Positions 41,961 to 49,583 of a stretch of DNA of 64,000 nt are shown in pieces; positions within the stretch are counted from its first letter, which is position 1, and the number at the start of each line of letters is the position of its first letter. The notes under the pieces are model-generated. The model saw only the letters and a list, made by a program, of their open reading frames with translations, did no database searches and had not been told where the DNA came from. The DNA lies in assembly GCA_024274785.1 (NCBI GenBank), contig JAJSAM010000050.1, positions 41,712 to 105,711 on the forward strand, written 5' to 3'. Made by a program: the position numbers and the translations under genes. This DNA is from Planctomycetota bacterium (GTDB taxonomy: Bacteria > Planctomycetota > JAJSAM01).

Positions 41961-42716
41961 ATGCCTGCAATTCTGGTCAAGGACATCACGAAGAACTTCG
42001 GTCCGACGAGGGCGGTCAACGGGGTCTCGTTTGAGATCGAGCCCGGGGAGATCGTTGGTTTCCTCGGGCCGAACGGTGCGGGGAAGACCACGACGCTGCG
42101 GATTCTGACCTGCTTCATCCCGGCGACGACCGGGGTGGCTCGGGTCGCCGGGCACGACGTCTTCACGGAATCCGAGGAGGTGCGACGCAAGATTGGTTAC
42201 CTCCCGGAGAACGTGCCGCTGTACCGCGAGATGCGAGTCCGGGAGTACCTCGGATACCGCGCCGCGCTGAAGCGTGTGCCGCGGAGGGATCGCGCTTCGC
42301 GCATCGACGAGGCGCTCGAGCGCGTGCAGATCGCCGACCACCAGGACCGGATCATCGGCCACCTCTCCAAGGGCTATCGCCAACGGGTCGGTCTCGCCGA
42401 CTCCCTGGTTCATGATCCCGAGGTGCTGATCCTCGATGAGCCGACGGTGGGCCTCGACCCGAACCAGGTCGCCGAGGTTCGCGAACTGGTGAGGGGACTG
42501 GCGGAGCGCCGGACCGTGCTGTTCTCCACGCACGTCATACCCTGGGTGGAAGCCGTCTGCGAGCGGGTGATCGTGATCCACCGGGGCCTGGTGGTCGCCG
42601 ATGGCCGTATCGAGGAACTCACCGCCGGAGTTTCGGGTGGGCTGGAACAGGTCTTCCGCGATCTGACCTTCGGTTCCGCCGCGGAACCGGTGGTCAACGA
42701 GGAGGTGGCGTCATGA
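41961..42716 (+). CDS. ABC transporter ATPase, GldA-like
   Basis: 251 residues: Walker A LGPNGAGKTTTLRIL, Q-loop region YLPENVPLYREM, signature LSKGYRQRVGLA, Walker B LILDEPTVGLDPNQ and H-switch STH. The C-terminal SGGLEQVFRDLTFG is typical of the ABC-2 exporter type. It works with the next two genes. ATG at 41961 has GAGGTGG upstream and overlaps the permease by 4 bases. Confidence 0.92.
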   Translation: MPAILVKDITKNFGPTRAVNGVSFEIEPGEIVGFLGPNGAGKTTTLRILTCFIPATTGVARVAGHDVFTESEEVRRKIGYLPENVPLYREMRVREYLGYRAALKRVPRRDRASRIDEALERVQIADHQDRIIGHLSKGYRQRVGLADSLVHDPEVLILDEPTVGLDPNQVAEVRELVRGLAERRTVLFSTHVIPWVEAVCERVIVIHRGLVVADGRIEELTAGVSGGLEQVFRDLTFGSAAEPVVNEEVAS

Positions 42717-43729
42717 CCTGGGCCTTTATCGGCGCCGGCGTCCCCGGAGGCATCATCGTTCTGGCGGGTATCCTCGGGCTGTTCCTCCGGCTTCGTGAGG
42801 AGGGGTTTGCCGAGGGGGTTCTCGCGCCGTCACTCAAACTCGCTCCCGGCCTGGCCATCGTGACCGGACTGTTCGTGGGGGGGGTGGGGCTCTGGTACCT
42901 GAATGAGCCGCTGCTCTTCATCATCGGCCTCGTTGCCGGCGCGGTTCCCATGACCCTGGTGGCGCTCGGCTGCGACGCTCTGTTCGATCGCCTCTGGCCG
43001 AGCTTCTACGCCTGCGTCAAGCGCGAGACGTTTACCCACTTCTCCACGCCCATCCCGTACTTCGTGCTGTTCCTCTTTCTGATCCTCACCGGTTTCCTCT
43101 TCTGGGCCACCCTGCGGGGCACCGGCAATGTGAGCGTGCGATATGTGTTCATGTCCGTCGCTTCGATCTGCTTCTTCCTGTTTCCGCTCCTGACGATGGG
43201 GTTGTTCGCGCGGGAGCGGGCCGAGGGGACGATCGAAGTGCTGATGACCGCTCCCGTGTCCGACGCGGCGGTCACGGTCGCGAAGTTCCTCGGTACCATG
43301 GTGTTTTACCTGGCGATGCTCCTGCCCTCGCTCCTCTACTACTTCATCCTCGTGGAGGTGGGCAGGGAGATCGGCAAACCCGACCCGGGCCCGGTCATCT
43401 CGGCCATGCTCGGCATGGTGCTGATCGGCGGGTTCTATGTCAGCCTGGGGCTCTTCGCCTCCTCGGTGACCAGCAGCCAGATCATGGCTGCCATCCTGGC
43501 CTGGGTGCTCGTCATCCTGCTGATGCTCTCCAAGCCGATTGCGGAGGTGTTCGGCGTGACCTACACGTGGGTGGGGGACATCCTCGTGTACCTGAGCCCG
43601 ACCGATGAGCATCTCGAACCGTTCCTGAGGGGAGTGATCGATCCCCGGGACGTGGTCTTCTTCCTGAGCTTCACCGTGTTCTTCCTGTTCCTGTCCGTCA
43701 GGTCGATCGAGAGCCGGAAGTGGAGGTAA
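42713..43729 (+). CDS. ABC-2 permease, GldF-like
   Basis: 338 residues; eight or so membrane helices. ABC-2 hallmarks: FFLFPLLTMGLFARERAEGT, IEVLMTAPVSDAAVTVAKF and a C-terminal DVVFFLSFTVFFLFLSVRSI. The N-terminus has two extra helices. In Bacteroidota GldAFG relates to gliding, but the same trio is common in non-gliding Planctomycetota and Myxococcota. Confidence 0.88.
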   Translation: MTWAFIGAGVPGGIIVLAGILGLFLRLREEGFAEGVLAPSLKLAPGLAIVTGLFVGGVGLWYLNEPLLFIIGLVAGAVPMTLVALGCDALFDRLWPSFYACVKRETFTHFSTPIPYFVLFLFLILTGFLFWATLRGTGNVSVRYVFMSVASICFFLFPLLTMGLFARERAEGTIEVLMTAPVSDAAVTVAKFLGTMVFYLAMLLPSLLYYFILVEVGREIGKPDPGPVISAMLGMVLIGGFYVSLGLFASSVTSSQIMAAILAWVLVILLMLSKPIAEVFGVTYTWVGDILVYLSPTDEHLEPFLRGVIDPRDVVFFLSFTVFFLFLSVRSIESRKWR

Positions 43730-43731
43730 CG

Positions 43732-45702
43732 ATGAAGAACGACGAGAAGCGCAGAAGCGGCCCCGGGTTCTTCAGCTTCGGAGTGCTCCTGACCAGCATC
43801 GCGCTGGTGGGCTACCTGGTCCAGCAGGAGTTCAAGGCCCTGATGCTCGCGATGCTCATCGCCGGCGCGGCCCTGATGGCGTTCGAAATCTTCCGGAGCC
43901 GCCGAGCGGTGGTGGCGTTCCTCGCGGACTACTGGCTGGCGATCGCCATCGTGGTGAACGGCGCCCTCGCCCTCGAGTTCGCGACGGCGTTCGGCAACCA
44001 GACCGGATTGACCGGTATGCGGCTCTGGCTCGGTGTGGTCGGCGTGATGATCGCGCTGGACGGCATCTGGGCCCTGCTCTATACCCTGACGAAGGGCAGG
44101 GGGCAGAAGAGGGGGACTCCCCGCACCGCGGTCGCAGGGAACGTGGCGTTCCTCTTCAAACTGGGGCTTGTGTTGCTGGCCCTGGTGAACTGGTTCGGAG
44201 CGAACTGGCTGCCCACCCACCTCGGGACGATCGACACGACGGAGACGCAGGTCTACACCCTCGGTGACCGGACGAAGCAGATCCTCGACGAACTGGGCGA
44301 GATGCCCGGTCGGCTGACCGCAACCTACGTGGACTTCGGCACCACCATGCGCGCCATGCGGGGCGAAGAGGCGCTCGGCAATCGCGGCCTGGACTTCCTG
44401 AAGCAGTACTCGGACTATTCGCCGCACTTCAAGGTGAAGTCGTTCAACGGGGTCGTCGAATCGCAGGAGTTGAAGGACCACTTTCGCGCCCTCGGTATCG
44501 TCAAACCGGATCTCGGCATCGAGACGACCGTGGTCTTCACGTACCTGCCGCCGGGGGAGGATGTCCCGAATCGCAAAGACGTGACGGTGTCGAATTTCAA
44601 CTTCATCGAGACCACCCAGCTCCAGACCCGGAAGTTCAAGGGCGAGCAGCTATACACCTCGGCGATTCAGGACGTGATCTACCCCAGGAAGAAGGTGTAC
44701 TTCGTCAAGGGGCACGGGGAATTCGAGACCACTGGCAGCGGTGAGGTCAACCTGAGCGATGCCCGGGAGTTGACGCGGAAGCTGGCGCTCGAGACCGCGG
44801 ACCTCTCCATTGCCGAGAAAGGCCGGATCCCCAGGGATGCCGATCTGCTGATCATCGCCGGTCCGGAGACTCCGCTGCTCAAGGAGGAGGTGGAGATCCT
44901 GACCGGCTATCTGGAGCAGGGCGGATCCCTTATCCTCATGGTCGGACCGCAGCTCGATCTGTTGAACCCCGGCGCCCAGTATGTTCCGTTCGGACTCGAG
45001 GACTACCTGTTCAAGCTCGGTGTCCGGCTCCGTTCTGACATGGTCTGCATCGACTACGACCCGTCCGTCAGCACGACCGGCGAGATGAGCCTGCAGCGCG
45101 GGTTGACCATTCTGACCGGCGACTACTCTTCCGATCCCATCGTGAGGGACCTCGCCCGCCAGGGATTGACCGTGCGTTTTCCCGACGCCTGTCCGGTGAT
45201 GGTCGAAGAGCGGGAGGATGCGGAGGGGGTTACGGTCGAGCCGCTGGTCTATGTGCGCCGGAACTGGCCCGATCGGCTGGATCTCAAGTCTTACGGTGCA
45301 AAGCTCTTCCCCGGGCGCGATCCGTTCCGGGAGGATCCGCGAAACGACCTCATGCTCGAGCGGATGTCGATCGCGGTGTCCGCGGAGAAAAGACAGGGAA
45401 CCGGTGACGACGAGAAGATCTCCCGGATCGTGGTGTTCGGAGGCGCGCGGTTCGCCACGACCTTCGGACTCGATCCGCGCAGCAGATACTATGCGCCGGG
45501 GAACTCGACGCTGTACTCGAACGCCGTTTCATGGGCGGTGAAGCGTGAGTCGCTGATCGCCATCGATGCCAAGACGCTCGAGCGGGAATCGGTCGCCCTG
45601 GAAGAGAAGGAGATACGGCTGGCACAGGTGATCGGCGTGTACGCCGTTCCAGGGTTCGTCCTGCTGCTCGGCATTGCGGTCTGGTGGTGGAGAAGGAGAT
45701 AG
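43732..45702 (+). CDS. GldG-type extracytoplasmic ABC auxiliary protein
   Basis: 656 residues: membrane helices near 15-60, 65-110 and 140-165, then a large extracytoplasmic domain with TQVYTLGDRTKQILDEL, KKVYFVKGHGEFET (the ABC-type uncharacterised transport domain), DADLLIIAGPETPLLKEEV and LEQGGSLILMVGPQLDLL. The final helix ends in WWWRRR. It is the GldG partner of the permease; ATG at 43732 follows GGAGG, 2 bases after the permease stop. Confidence 0.88.
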   Translation: MKNDEKRRSGPGFFSFGVLLTSIALVGYLVQQEFKALMLAMLIAGAALMAFEIFRSRRAVVAFLADYWLAIAIVVNGALALEFATAFGNQTGLTGMRLWLGVVGVMIALDGIWALLYTLTKGRGQKRGTPRTAVAGNVAFLFKLGLVLLALVNWFGANWLPTHLGTIDTTETQVYTLGDRTKQILDELGEMPGRLTATYVDFGTTMRAMRGEEALGNRGLDFLKQYSDYSPHFKVKSFNGVVESQELKDHFRALGIVKPDLGIETTVVFTYLPPGEDVPNRKDVTVSNFNFIETTQLQTRKFKGEQLYTSAIQDVIYPRKKVYFVKGHGEFETTGSGEVNLSDARELTRKLALETADLSIAEKGRIPRDADLLIIAGPETPLLKEEVEILTGYLEQGGSLILMVGPQLDLLNPGAQYVPFGLEDYLFKLGVRLRSDMVCIDYDPSVSTTGEMSLQRGLTILTGDYSSDPIVRDLARQGLTVRFPDACPVMVEEREDAEGVTVEPLVYVRRNWPDRLDLKSYGAKLFPGRDPFREDPRNDLMLERMSIAVSAEKRQGTGDDEKISRIVVFGGARFATTFGLDPRSRYYAPGNSTLYSNAVSWAVKRESLIAIDAKTLERESVALEEKEIRLAQVIGVYAVPGFVLLLGIAVWWWRRR

Positions 45703-45705
45703 TCC

Positions 45706-47730
45706 ATGAACGTCAAGACCACGGTGATCCTCCTCGTCCTGCTCGGGCTCCTGGCGGCCGGGGTATTCCTGATCGAAGACGGAAACGATGTTCCGGAGGT
45801 GAGTCGCAATCTGTTCGAGGGGTTCCTGCTCACCGACGTGAGCGAAATGACCTGGTCTGTGGGGGGGACTCCGCCGGTCACCGTTCAGCGCGTGGACGAC
45901 GGCTGGGTGGTCCTGGTGTCCGGCATGACCGTGCCGGCATCGGAGATCGCGGTGCAGGATGTCCTCGGGGAACTGGATCGGATCCGCGTCGAGAAGAAGA
46001 TCCCCGCCAGGGAGGCCACGGCGACGCGGCGGCAGCAGTACCTGCTCACCCCGCCGGCGCACTTCATCTCCTTCGTCATGCGTGGTGAGACCCAGAAGGT
46101 TTTCATGGGCGCTCCGGGGCAGATGCGGGACACGGTGTACGCCCAGAAGGACGGGAGTGACGACGTCCTGCTCATCGATGACGGCCTTCTCGACACGATC
46201 GGAGAACTCGAAACGAAGGCGTTGCGCTCGACCGAGATACTGACCTGGTCGATCTACGACATCGGCGGCATCAAGATCAGCGGACGTGACGGGGTCATCT
46301 TTGAAGCGGTGCGTGATCCCGCCGAGAACACACTCTGGCAGGCGAAGGTGCCGTTTACCGGATACGTCGATCCGCGGGCCATGGAGAGCGATCTGCTCTC
46401 CTCCGCCCTGAAACTCGAGGTGACGGAGTTCGTCAAGGACGGGGCGGAGGAAGCCGATCTCGCCCGGTTCGGACTGGCCCCGGCGCGGTACACCCTCGAG
46501 TTTTCGAAGAAGGGCAATCCGGACGAGTTGCGCACGTTGCTCCTCGGCGCCGAAGTGCCCGGCAGCGTCGGCTTCCTTTACTTCATGGAGGCGGGCAAGC
46601 CCTTCGTCTATTCGGGCCGGCGGGGCGATCTGCTGAACCTGCTTGCCGGCGACCCGGCGGATTGGCGTGACCGCAACCTCACCCGGCTCGGCTGGAGAGC
46701 GGTGGGAGCATTCCGCATCAGGCAGGGGGGAGAGGACTGCGAGATCGAGCGGGTGCACGGCGAGTGGCACCTCGTGAAGCCCGAGCGGATGGCCCTCGAT
46801 CAGGCCGAGGTGGAGGAGTGGTTCACGAGGGTCCGGGACCTGGCCGCCGAAGCGTTCATCGACCAGCCGGACCTCGCCGCTCTCGGTCTCGCCGAGCCTG
46901 CGGGAGAACTGACCTTCTGGCCTCCGGTGGAAAGCGAGGACGACCATGGGCCGCTGGACGAGGATGCCGGGGAGGAGCAGGCTCCCGGGGAGCGCCCGGA
47001 GCCGTTGGTGCGTATTCTCATCGGGGCCCCGGTGCCGGAGAAGGACACGGTGTACGTGATGCGCGATGGGGATGGGAGCACGGCCTACGAGGCCGGGCCG
47101 GACTTCGTCGAACTCGTCGAGCGGAGCTACTACGCTTTCAAGAAGCGATTGCTCTTCGAAGATGGACTCGCCGACCAGCGGGTCCACCGCATCGTTCGTT
47201 CTTTCGGCGGGAAGGATGTCGACCTCGCCACGGTGGACGGCCGGTGGCCGGTAGGGACCAACTCCGCTGCGCTGAACGGCGTGGTCAGCAAGCTGCTCTC
47301 CCTGACCGCGGTCCGCTGGGTCGGCCCGGCCGAAGGACGCCTTGCGGACTACGGACTGGACGAGAACCTGAAGCTCTCGATTCGGATCTATGTGCTGAAC
47401 GAGGGGGGAGACCCGAAGGAGTACGGCGTGGACCTCGGGGATCGCATGGAGGACGGTTTCTATGCCAGGGCCTGGCGGGACGGCGAGTTCATGCCGGATG
47501 TGTTCATCGTCGAGAAGCGCATGGCCGAGCCGGTCGTGCAGATCCTGTCCCCGGGCGGCGAGCCGGAGTCGGTGGAAAAGGGGCTGCAGGTTCCACTCGT
47601 CAAACCGGCGAAGGATGAGCAGCCCGGGGCCGGGGAAGCGGAAGACGAGTTGGAGACCGGGAGTGGAGTGCCTGGCGACGAGGAGGAAATGGGGGACGGT
47701 GAGCCGGACGATGGTGAGGAGGGCGACTGA
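45706..47730 (+). CDS. DUF4340-family protein of the ABC exporter operon
   Basis: 674 residues: N-terminal signal anchor VILLVLLGLLAAGVFLI, then repeated beta-rich units of the DUF4340 type (ADLARFGLAPARYTLEF, LADYGLDENLKLSI, RRGDLLNLLAGDPADWRDR). The C-terminal tail is acidic and probably disordered (DEEEMGDGEPDDGEEGD). It almost always follows GldG-type genes and is thought to act outside the membrane; exact role unknown. Confidence 0.85.
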   Translation: MNVKTTVILLVLLGLLAAGVFLIEDGNDVPEVSRNLFEGFLLTDVSEMTWSVGGTPPVTVQRVDDGWVVLVSGMTVPASEIAVQDVLGELDRIRVEKKIPAREATATRRQQYLLTPPAHFISFVMRGETQKVFMGAPGQMRDTVYAQKDGSDDVLLIDDGLLDTIGELETKALRSTEILTWSIYDIGGIKISGRDGVIFEAVRDPAENTLWQAKVPFTGYVDPRAMESDLLSSALKLEVTEFVKDGAEEADLARFGLAPARYTLEFSKKGNPDELRTLLLGAEVPGSVGFLYFMEAGKPFVYSGRRGDLLNLLAGDPADWRDRNLTRLGWRAVGAFRIRQGGEDCEIERVHGEWHLVKPERMALDQAEVEEWFTRVRDLAAEAFIDQPDLAALGLAEPAGELTFWPPVESEDDHGPLDEDAGEEQAPGERPEPLVRILIGAPVPEKDTVYVMRDGDGSTAYEAGPDFVELVERSYYAFKKRLLFEDGLADQRVHRIVRSFGGKDVDLATVDGRWPVGTNSAALNGVVSKLLSLTAVRWVGPAEGRLADYGLDENLKLSIRIYVLNEGGDPKEYGVDLGDRMEDGFYARAWRDGEFMPDVFIVEKRMAEPVVQILSPGGEPESVEKGLQVPLVKPAKDEQPGAGEAEDELETGSGVPGDEEEMGDGEPDDGEEGD

Positions 47731-47787
47731 GGGGGAGGGTGGTTTTCCTTCTCGCCGGAGCGCTTTGAACCTATTGTCTGCGTGACC

Positions 47788-48225
47788 ATGGACAGCGCGT
47801 TCACCATCCGACGGATCGGCATTGCGGTACGCAACCTCGAGCAGGCGAGCCGGATGTACAGCCTGATGCTCGGGGAGGAGTTTCGGCCCGTTTCCGGCAA
47901 GCGGACCGAGGAAGTCCTCTGCATGGAGTGTGATCGCGGGCCTGGCTTGCCCGCCATCGAACTCGCGCAATCCGTGGATGATGACGGCGCGCTGGCGCGT
48001 TTCATCCGCAAGCGGGGCGAGGGCGTGCACCACCTGAGTATCCTGGTTCCTGATCTGGAGCGTGCCGTGCGGCGTGTCGGAAGCGCGGGCGGTCGCGTCG
48101 TTCGCACCACTTCGCACTATCTCCGGGCCGACGGCGGTCCGCTCCGGGAGGCGTTCATCCACCCGAAAGACGCCCACGGTGTGCTGTTCCACCTGGTGCA
48201 GGAGGAGTCGGGAGACTTCGCATGA
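47788..48225 (+). CDS. VOC-fold protein, methylmalonyl-CoA epimerase-like, altered metal site
   Basis: About 145 residues: two VOC beta-alpha-beta-beta-beta units, IRRIGIAVRNLEQASRMYS, RGEGVHHLSILVPDLERAV and EAFIHPKDAHGVLFHLVQ. It most resembles methylmalonyl-CoA epimerase. The first metal His of the family (DHIGIAV) is Arg here (Arg9), and the last Glu ligand is replaced by His in LFHLV. One His of HH is kept. Activity is doubtful. A GTG at 47782 is an alternative start. It overlaps the next gene by 4 bases. Confidence 0.8.
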   Translation: MDSAFTIRRIGIAVRNLEQASRMYSLMLGEEFRPVSGKRTEEVLCMECDRGPGLPAIELAQSVDDDGALARFIRKRGEGVHHLSILVPDLERAVRRVGSAGGRVVRTTSHYLRADGGPLREAFIHPKDAHGVLFHLVQEESGDFA

Positions 48226-48794
48226 GGTGGCGCTGGCTCGGGCACTCCGCCGCCCTGCTCGAGATGGCCGGGCAGACGATCTGCATCGACCCGTTTCTAT
48301 TGAAGGAAAAGGGGGCCGAGTCCGCGGACGTGATCCTCGTCAGTAACCCCCGGCCGGGCTTCTGCTCGCTCGAGGATATCGAACTGATCCGCCGGAAGGA
48401 CACGGTGGTCGCCGGGCCGCGCGAGGTCGCGGACGAGGTCGGCGGGGGCCTCGCACTCGAGCCAGGCGACGTTTACACTCTCGGGGGCCTCGAGATCCGG
48501 GTGGTCCCGGCTTACACGGTCCGCAGCGGTTTCTTCCCGCGGGAGAAAGGCTGGCTCGGCTGGGTGCTCTTCGACGGCCAGGTCCGCGTCTACCACGCCG
48601 GGGCCACCGACCTGATCCCGGAGATGGCGGAGATTCACGCGGATCTCGCGTTCCTGCCGGTTTCCGGCCGATACGTGATGGGGCCGGCCGATGCGCGGCG
48701 GGCCGCCGAGCGTGTCGGCGCGGAAACGAGAGTGGGGACGATCGTCGCCGGGGATCGCTTCGTCCCCGTGCCGGGGTTCACGCCGGGCCGCTGA
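48222..48794 (+). CDS. UlaG-like metallo-beta-lactamase fold without metal ligands
   Basis: 190 residues with the UlaG/YhfI-like layout: WLGHSAALLE, TICIDPFL, DVILVSNPRPGFCSLEDIE, VYHAGATDLIPEM, FLPVSGRYVMGPADA. The metal motif THxHxDH is replaced by SNPRPGF (41-47), GDTD is GATD (127-130), and the last His region is VAGDRFVPVP. So every usual zinc ligand is gone while the fold pattern is well kept; a pseudoenzyme is likely. It overlaps the VOC gene and, at its 3' end, the convergent purN by 17 bases. Confidence 0.85.
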   Translation: MRWRWLGHSAALLEMAGQTICIDPFLLKEKGAESADVILVSNPRPGFCSLEDIELIRRKDTVVAGPREVADEVGGGLALEPGDVYTLGGLEIRVVPAYTVRSGFFPREKGWLGWVLFDGQVRVYHAGATDLIPEMAEIHADLAFLPVSGRYVMGPADARRAAERVGAETRVGTIVAGDRFVPVPGFTPGR

Positions 48795-49401
48795 TCCTGA
48801 CCCGGCCCTCCTCGATGACGAGCCGGCCTTCCGCGAACAACCGAACGGCGGCCGGGTAGGCCTGGCACTCCTCGGCGAAGACGCGGTCCCGCACCGCTTC
48901 GGGGGTGTCCTCCGCGCGAACCGGCACCGTTCTCTGCAGCACAATCGGGCCGTTGTCGTACTCGTTGTCGGCGAAGTGGACGGTGCAGCCGCTGACCTTC
49001 ACGCCGGCCTTGACGACCGCGCGATGCACGTGCATACCGTAGTAGCCCTTCCCGCAGAAGGCGGGGATGAGGGCGGGGTGGATGTTCAGCACCCGGCCTT
49101 CGTAGCTTGGCGGGATCGTCCAGAGAGAGAGGAAGCCGGCCATGAGCACGAGGTCCGGGGCATGGTCGTCCAGCCGGGAGGTGATGCGATCGGAGAATGC
49201 GGCGCCGGACGCGCAGCCCTTTCGCGAGACGAGGTGGGCGGGAATTCCGGCCGCCTCGGCCCGCGAAAGCCCCTTCGCGCCGGGGCGCGAGGAGACGACG
49301 ACGGTCACCTCCGCGTCGAGGGCGCCGGCGGCGATCTGGTCGATGAAGTTCTGCAGGGTCGTCCCCCCCCCGGACAACAGGACACCCAATCGTATCGTCA
49401 T
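48778..49401 (-). CDS. purN: Phosphoribosylglycinamide formyltransferase
   Basis: 207 residues: GVLLSGGGTTLQNFID, LVLMAGFLSLW, LNIHPALIPAFCGKGYYG (catalytic Asn and His), and VHFADNEYDNGPIVLQ with the catalytic Asp. It formylates GAR in purine synthesis. GGAGGTG lies before the ATG at 49401. Confidence 0.95.
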   Translation of the reverse strand: MTIRLGVLLSGGGTTLQNFIDQIAAGALDAEVTVVVSSRPGAKGLSRAEAAGIPAHLVSRKGCASGAAFSDRITSRLDDHAPDLVLMAGFLSLWTIPPSYEGRVLNIHPALIPAFCGKGYYGMHVHRAVVKAGVKVSGCTVHFADNEYDNGPIVLQRTVPVRAEDTPEAVRDRVFAEECQAYPAAVRLFAEGRLVIEEGRVRISGPA

Positions 49402-49583
49402 GTCACACCTCCGACCGGCAGGTTGCCGGGGCGCGAGTCATTACCGTCGAGGCCAGCACCCCGTGGAGGGAGCAGCGCCGTTCGCGCCGCGAAGGCCCGG
49501 GGCGCAAACGCGTCATGCGGCGTGATCTCAGGGAAGCCCCGTCGGGTTGCGCGGCCCGCAGAGTGTGAGCCACGTCGAACCGG

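Noticed and set aside
45529..48192. 887-residue minus-strand open frame
   Set aside because: Antisense to the DUF4340 and VOC genes; Arg/Pro/His-rich shadow composition.
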